NCBI GenBank assembly: GCA_045595605.1
Contig: JAZOAS010000086.1
Span: 1-8,473, forward strand
Source: SIG480 sp045595605
GTDB taxonomy: Bacteria > Bacillota > Clostridia > Oscillospirales > JAAYXM01
Direction: 5' to 3'
DNA length: 8,473 bases
Program-made: the position numbers and the translations under genes
Notes under the pieces: generated by a model
The model's input: the letters and a program-made list of their open reading frames with translations, nothing else
What the model was told of the DNA's origin: nothing
Database searches by the model: none
Part shown: positions 6,852 through 8,473 of the stretch, in pieces
Position numbering within the stretch: position 1 is the stretch's first letter
Layout: each line of letters begins with the position of its first letter

Positions 6852-6856
6852 AACTG

Positions 6857-6893
6857 AGCACTGTGTAAACTTGTGTTTACACAGTGCTTTTTT
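6857..6893 (+). terminator. Rho-independent terminator after ypeB
   Basis: Perfect 14-bp stem AGCACTGTGTAAAC (6857-6870), loop TTGT, GTTTACACAGTGCT (6875-6888), followed by TTTTT to 6893. It begins five bases after the ypeB stop. Confidence 0.93.
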
Positions 6894-7102
6894 GTGCATT
6901 TTGCGAATAAAAGGTGTCAAAAAAGCGTTGGAAATTCAAAAACTAAATCGTTTTACAAAAAATAGAAAAAATATCAAATTTTTCAAATAAAAAAAGAGTA
7001 CATATTTAATAAGTAAATACCTCAAAAACTACAAAGTTAATATATATTGTAATTTTTTAGAAAAAAAGGAAAACTGGCGCAAAAACTGTGCAATTTTGAG
7101 GG
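6894..7102. other. AT-rich intergenic spacer with no gene seen
   Basis: The gap between ypeB and hdrB is 388 bp. This part is very AT-rich (8 of 60 bases are G or C at 6961-7020), with many A- and T-tracts. I find no open frame with a ribosome binding site, no tRNA and no strong hairpin. A short direct repeat, AAAACTG at 7070-7076 and 7082-7088 (each followed by a GC two to three bases later), sits just upstream of the hdr promoter. The A-tracts could act as an UP-like element or bend, but this is only inferred. Confidence 0.6.
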
Positions 7103-7131
7103 TTGAAAAATGTCGTAAAGATTGTTATAAT
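7103..7131 (+). promoter_or_regulatory. Sigma-A promoter of the hdrBCA operon
   Basis: TTGAAA (7103-7108) is exactly 17 bp from a perfect TATAAT (7126-7131), with TG at 7123-7124 forming an extended -10. Transcription should begin near 7138, leaving a leader of about 100 nt before hdrB. This is the strongest promoter in the window, so a repressor would be expected to limit it. Confidence 0.85.
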
Positions 7132-7140
7132 AATAACAAT
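7121..7140. promoter_or_regulatory. Candidate Rex operator overlapping the -10 box
   Basis: A perfect inverted repeat, ATTGTTAT (7121-7128), spacer AATA, ATAACAAT (7133-7140), covers the -10 box and the predicted start point. Its core TTGTTAT-N4-ATAACAA matches the clostridial Rex motif TTGTTAA-N4-TTAACAA at 12 of 14 defined positions, with the two differences symmetric. Rex is a repressor that releases DNA when NADH/NAD+ is high. The position would block RNA polymerase. Part of the symmetry comes from TATAAT itself, so chance cannot be excluded. Confidence 0.55.
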
Positions 7141-7150
7141 CACATAGATA

Positions 7151-7208
7151 ACTGTTTCCGTGCTGACAAAATACCGTCAGGGCGGAATTAGTGATGTCTT
7201 AAAACAGT
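7151..7208 (+). promoter_or_regulatory. Foldable 5' leader of the hdrBCA mRNA
   Basis: Within the roughly 100-nt leader, ACTGTTT (7151-7157) can pair with AAACAGT (7202-7208). Inside it, TTCCG (7156-7160) pairs with CGGAA (7183-7187), and CTGAC (7163-7167) with GTCAG (7176-7180) around the loop AAAATACC. The CAGT at 7205-7208 could instead pair with ACTG at 7216-7219, giving two exclusive folds. No U-tract follows, so it is not a terminator. I do not recognise a known riboswitch class. It may be a cis-regulatory RNA, a stabilising 5' structure or chance. Confidence 0.35.
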
Positions 7209-7239
7209 AATAACAACTGATTAAATAGGGGGCGAAATT

Positions 7240-8025
7240 ATGAAGTTAAGTTATTTCCCTGGGTGTACGCTGAAGAATAAGGCGAAGGAGCTTGATGTCT
7301 GGGCGAGACGCGCGGCTGAGGCTCTTGGTATTACCCTTGAAGAAATAAACGAGTGGCAGTGTTGCGGTGGTGTTTTCACAACTGCAAACGACGAAGTAGC
7401 TACGAAACTTTCCTCTGTTCGCGCGCTTAAAGCGGCAAAGGCAGAAGGTCAGGCTCTTGTTACAGTCTGCTCAGCTTGTCACAATGTCATTAAGCAGACA
7501 AACAACGCTATGAAGGATGAGGCGTTTGCGTCCAAAGTAAATCGCTATATGGGCGAGGATGCTTACGAGGGTGATTGCGAGGTATATCACTACCTCGAAA
7601 TGCTCCGCGACCTTGTTGGTTTTGACAAGATTCGCGAGAAGGTTACAAACCCACTCACAGGAAAGAAGATTGCTCCGTATTACGGATGTCTCCTTCTCCG
7701 TCCGAGCGGTGTTATGCAGATGGATGACCCCGAGAACCCGAAGATTATGGAAGACTTTATAAGAGCTATCGGCGCTGAGCCGGTTTACTACGCGTCAAGA
7801 AACGAATGCTGTGGTGGCTATATCGCTCTTGAAAGCCCCGAGCTTGCAAAGAAGAGAAGTAACGCAGTTTCTGACGGCGCTAAGGCAAACGGTGCAGAGA
7901 TGCTTGTTACAGCTTGTCCGCTTTGCAAATACAACCTCGTTAAGAACGGATCGGAAATTCCGGTTGTTTATTTTACAGAGCTTCTTGCTGAAGCCCTCGG
8001 TGTAAAGGAGGATATCAATGACTAA
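7240..8025 (+). CDS. hdrB: HdrB-like subunit with two CCG domains
   Basis: This 261-residue protein is a heterodisulfide reductase subunit B homologue. Two full CCG (cysteine-rich) motifs are visible: Cys9, Cys41-Cys42, Cys77 and Cys80, then Cys150, Cys190-Cys191, Cys226 and Cys229, each with CC-G-G and C-x2-C. In methanogen HdrB these bind two unusual non-cubane [4Fe-4S] clusters that reduce the CoM-S-S-CoB disulfide. In bacteria without those coenzymes the HdrABC-like complex is thought to pass electrons between ferredoxin, NADH and another acceptor. The protein is soluble. GGGGG (7228-7232) is seven bases before ATG. It overlaps hdrC by eight bases, indicating coupled translation. Family is certain; the true disulfide or other electron acceptor is unknown. 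Confidence 0.93.
   Translation: MKLSYFPGCTLKNKAKELDVWARRAAEALGITLEEINEWQCCGGVFTTANDEVATKLSSVRALKAAKAEGQALVTVCSACHNVIKQTNNAMKDEAFASKVNRYMGEDAYEGDCEVYHYLEMLRDLVGFDKIREKVTNPLTGKKIAPYYGCLLLRPSGVMQMDDPENPKIMEDFIRAIGAEPVYYASRNECCGGYIALESPELAKKRSNAVSDGAKANGAEMLVTACPLCKYNLVKNGSEIPVVYFTELLAEALGVKEDIND
8004..8011 (+). promoter_or_regulatory. Ribosome binding site of hdrC inside the end of hdrB
   Basis: AAAGGAGG is a near-perfect Shine-Dalgarno six bases before the hdrC ATG at 8018. It lies within the last codons of hdrB, and the hdrC start precedes the hdrB stop, so ribosomes ending hdrB can begin hdrC. Confidence 0.85.
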
Positions 8026-8407
8026 GAATGAGTTGTTGAAGGAAGAGCTTATCCGCATAAGCGGAACTAATCCGTCAAAGTGTATGCGCTGCGGAAAATG
8101 CTCTGCTACCTGTCCTGCTTACGATGAGATGGAGTATCATCCTCATCAGTTCGTCAGCATGGTAGAAAATGGCGATATCGAGCCGCTTCTTAATTCCGAA
8201 TCCCTTTATAAGTGCCTTACCTGCTTTGCTTGCCTTGACAGATGTCCGCGTTCAGTAGAGCCGGCAAAGCTCGTTGAAGCAGTTCGCCTTGCGGCAGTCC
8301 GCAAGCAGGGCAACAATCACCTTAAGGCAAATATGATTCCTGATATGCTTGATGACGATATGCCGCAGCAGGCTCTCGTCAGCGCATTCAGAAAATATAC
8401 GAAGTAA
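8018..8407 (+). CDS. hdrC: HdrC-like ferredoxin subunit with two [4Fe-4S] clusters
   Basis: This 129-residue protein is shorter than most methanogen HdrC (about 160-190). It has two ferredoxin motifs: Cys22, Cys25, Cys28 and Cys32 followed by Pro, then Cys66, Cys69, Cys72 and Cys76 followed by Pro. The spacing of about 33 residues between them, with helical linkers, fits the HdrC/GlpC-type ferredoxin domain. HdrC relays electrons from HdrA to HdrB in the cytosolic complex. No membrane segment is present, unlike the HdrE-linked type. It overlaps hdrB by eight bases and is followed after 13 bases by hdrA. Assignment rests on both the motifs and the gene order. Confidence 0.92.
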   Translation: MTKNELLKEELIRISGTNPSKCMRCGKCSATCPAYDEMEYHPHQFVSMVENGDIEPLLNSESLYKCLTCFACLDRCPRSVEPAKLVEAVRLAAVRKQGNNHLKANMIPDMLDDDMPQQALVSAFRKYTK

Positions 8408-8420
8408 GGGGGTAGGGCAA

Positions 8421-8473
8421 ATGCATAGAATAGGCGTTTTCGTATGTTGGTGCGGAAGTAACATTGCAGGTAC
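8421..8473 (+). CDS. hdrA: HdrA-like flavin and iron-sulfur subunit, N-terminal 17 codons
   Basis: An ATG preceded by AAGGGGGT (8406-8413), 13 bases after the hdrC stop, opens a frame that runs off the window. The 17 residues include RIGVFVCWCGSNIAG, matching the conserved start of HdrA proteins (IGVFVCxCGxNI). HdrA carries FAD and several [4Fe-4S] clusters and in methanogens and acetogens is the bifurcating subunit. Only the start is seen, so full length, fusion domains (such as MvhD) and later operon genes cannot be judged. Confidence 0.82.
   Translation, partial: MHRIGVFVCWCGSNIAG

Noticed and set aside
6678..6920. Minus-strand frame of 80 codons opposite the end of ypeB
   Set aside because: It starts beyond the ypeB terminator hairpin and runs antisense to ypeB; the cysteine-rich translation looks random.
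7156..7187. Leader hairpin as an attenuator terminator
   Set aside because: The stem has an internal loop and is followed by TTAGTGATG rather than a U-tract.
7151..7208. Leader as a known riboswitch or T-box
   Set aside because: I tried to match T-box, c-di-GMP, fluoride, THF, ZTP, molybdenum cofactor and cobalamin signatures from memory and none fit. It is kept only as an unclassified foldable leader.
7795..8058. Minus-strand frame of 87 codons across the hdrB/hdrC junction
   Set aside because: It is antisense to two well-supported cysteine-motif genes, without a family match.
1..8473. Mobile element, phage, defence system, CRISPR array or toxin-antitoxin pair
   Set aside because: No transposase, integrase, terminal repeats, regularly spaced repeats or small toxin-like gene pair are seen; the genes are metabolic, repair, cell-wall and sporulation genes in orderly operons.

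Overview
The window looks like chromosomal DNA of an anaerobic, endospore-forming Clostridia-type Firmicute. The evidence is strong AGGAGG-like ribosome binding sites, compact operons separated by hairpin-plus-U-tract terminators, a ypeB spore-germination gene, FemAB-type cell-wall transferases, and an hdrBCA-type iron-sulfur redox operon. I see no transposase, integrase, phage gene, CRISPR array, tRNA or rRNA. The species cannot be fixed from this window.

Layout: (1) Positions 1-1051 hold the end of a YhcH/YiaL-type sugar-metabolism gene, then a complete creatininase-superfamily metal hydrolase, closed by a terminator. They probably end a carbohydrate or sugar-acid operon that starts upstream. 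(2) Positions 1053-4013 form a self-contained operon with a consensus sigma-A promoter, two tandem FemAB-family paralogues about 45% identical by eye over their C-terminal halves, an alpha/beta hydrolase, and a strong hairpin terminator. (3) Positions 4017-5473 on the minus strand hold nfo (deoxyribonuclease IV) followed by a YfcE-like metallophosphoesterase. Their promoter shows that nfo starts at 5411, not at the upstream ATG at 5489. (4) Positions 5485-6893 hold ypeB, divergent from nfo, with a candidate sigma-G (forespore) promoter and its own terminator; sleB is not next to it. (5) Positions 6894-8473 hold an AT-rich spacer, a consensus promoter overlapped by a Rex-like palindrome, a leader of about 100 nt that can fold, then hdrB, hdrC and the first 17 codons of hdrA, which runs off the window.

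How the genes may work together: the FemAB pair probably adds amino acids to the peptidoglycan stem peptide using aminoacyl-tRNA, and the co-transcribed cytosolic esterase-like hydrolase may act on a related ester, though its substrate is unknown. HdrB, HdrC and HdrA should form a cytosolic flavin and iron-sulfur electron-transfer (possibly bifurcating) complex. The candidate operator suggests control by the cell's NADH/NAD+ ratio.

I found no clearly new biological system. The best leads are the Rex-like operator and foldable leader ahead of hdrBCA, the FemAB-FemAB-hydrolase operon, and the orphan ypeB with a sigma-G-like promoter.
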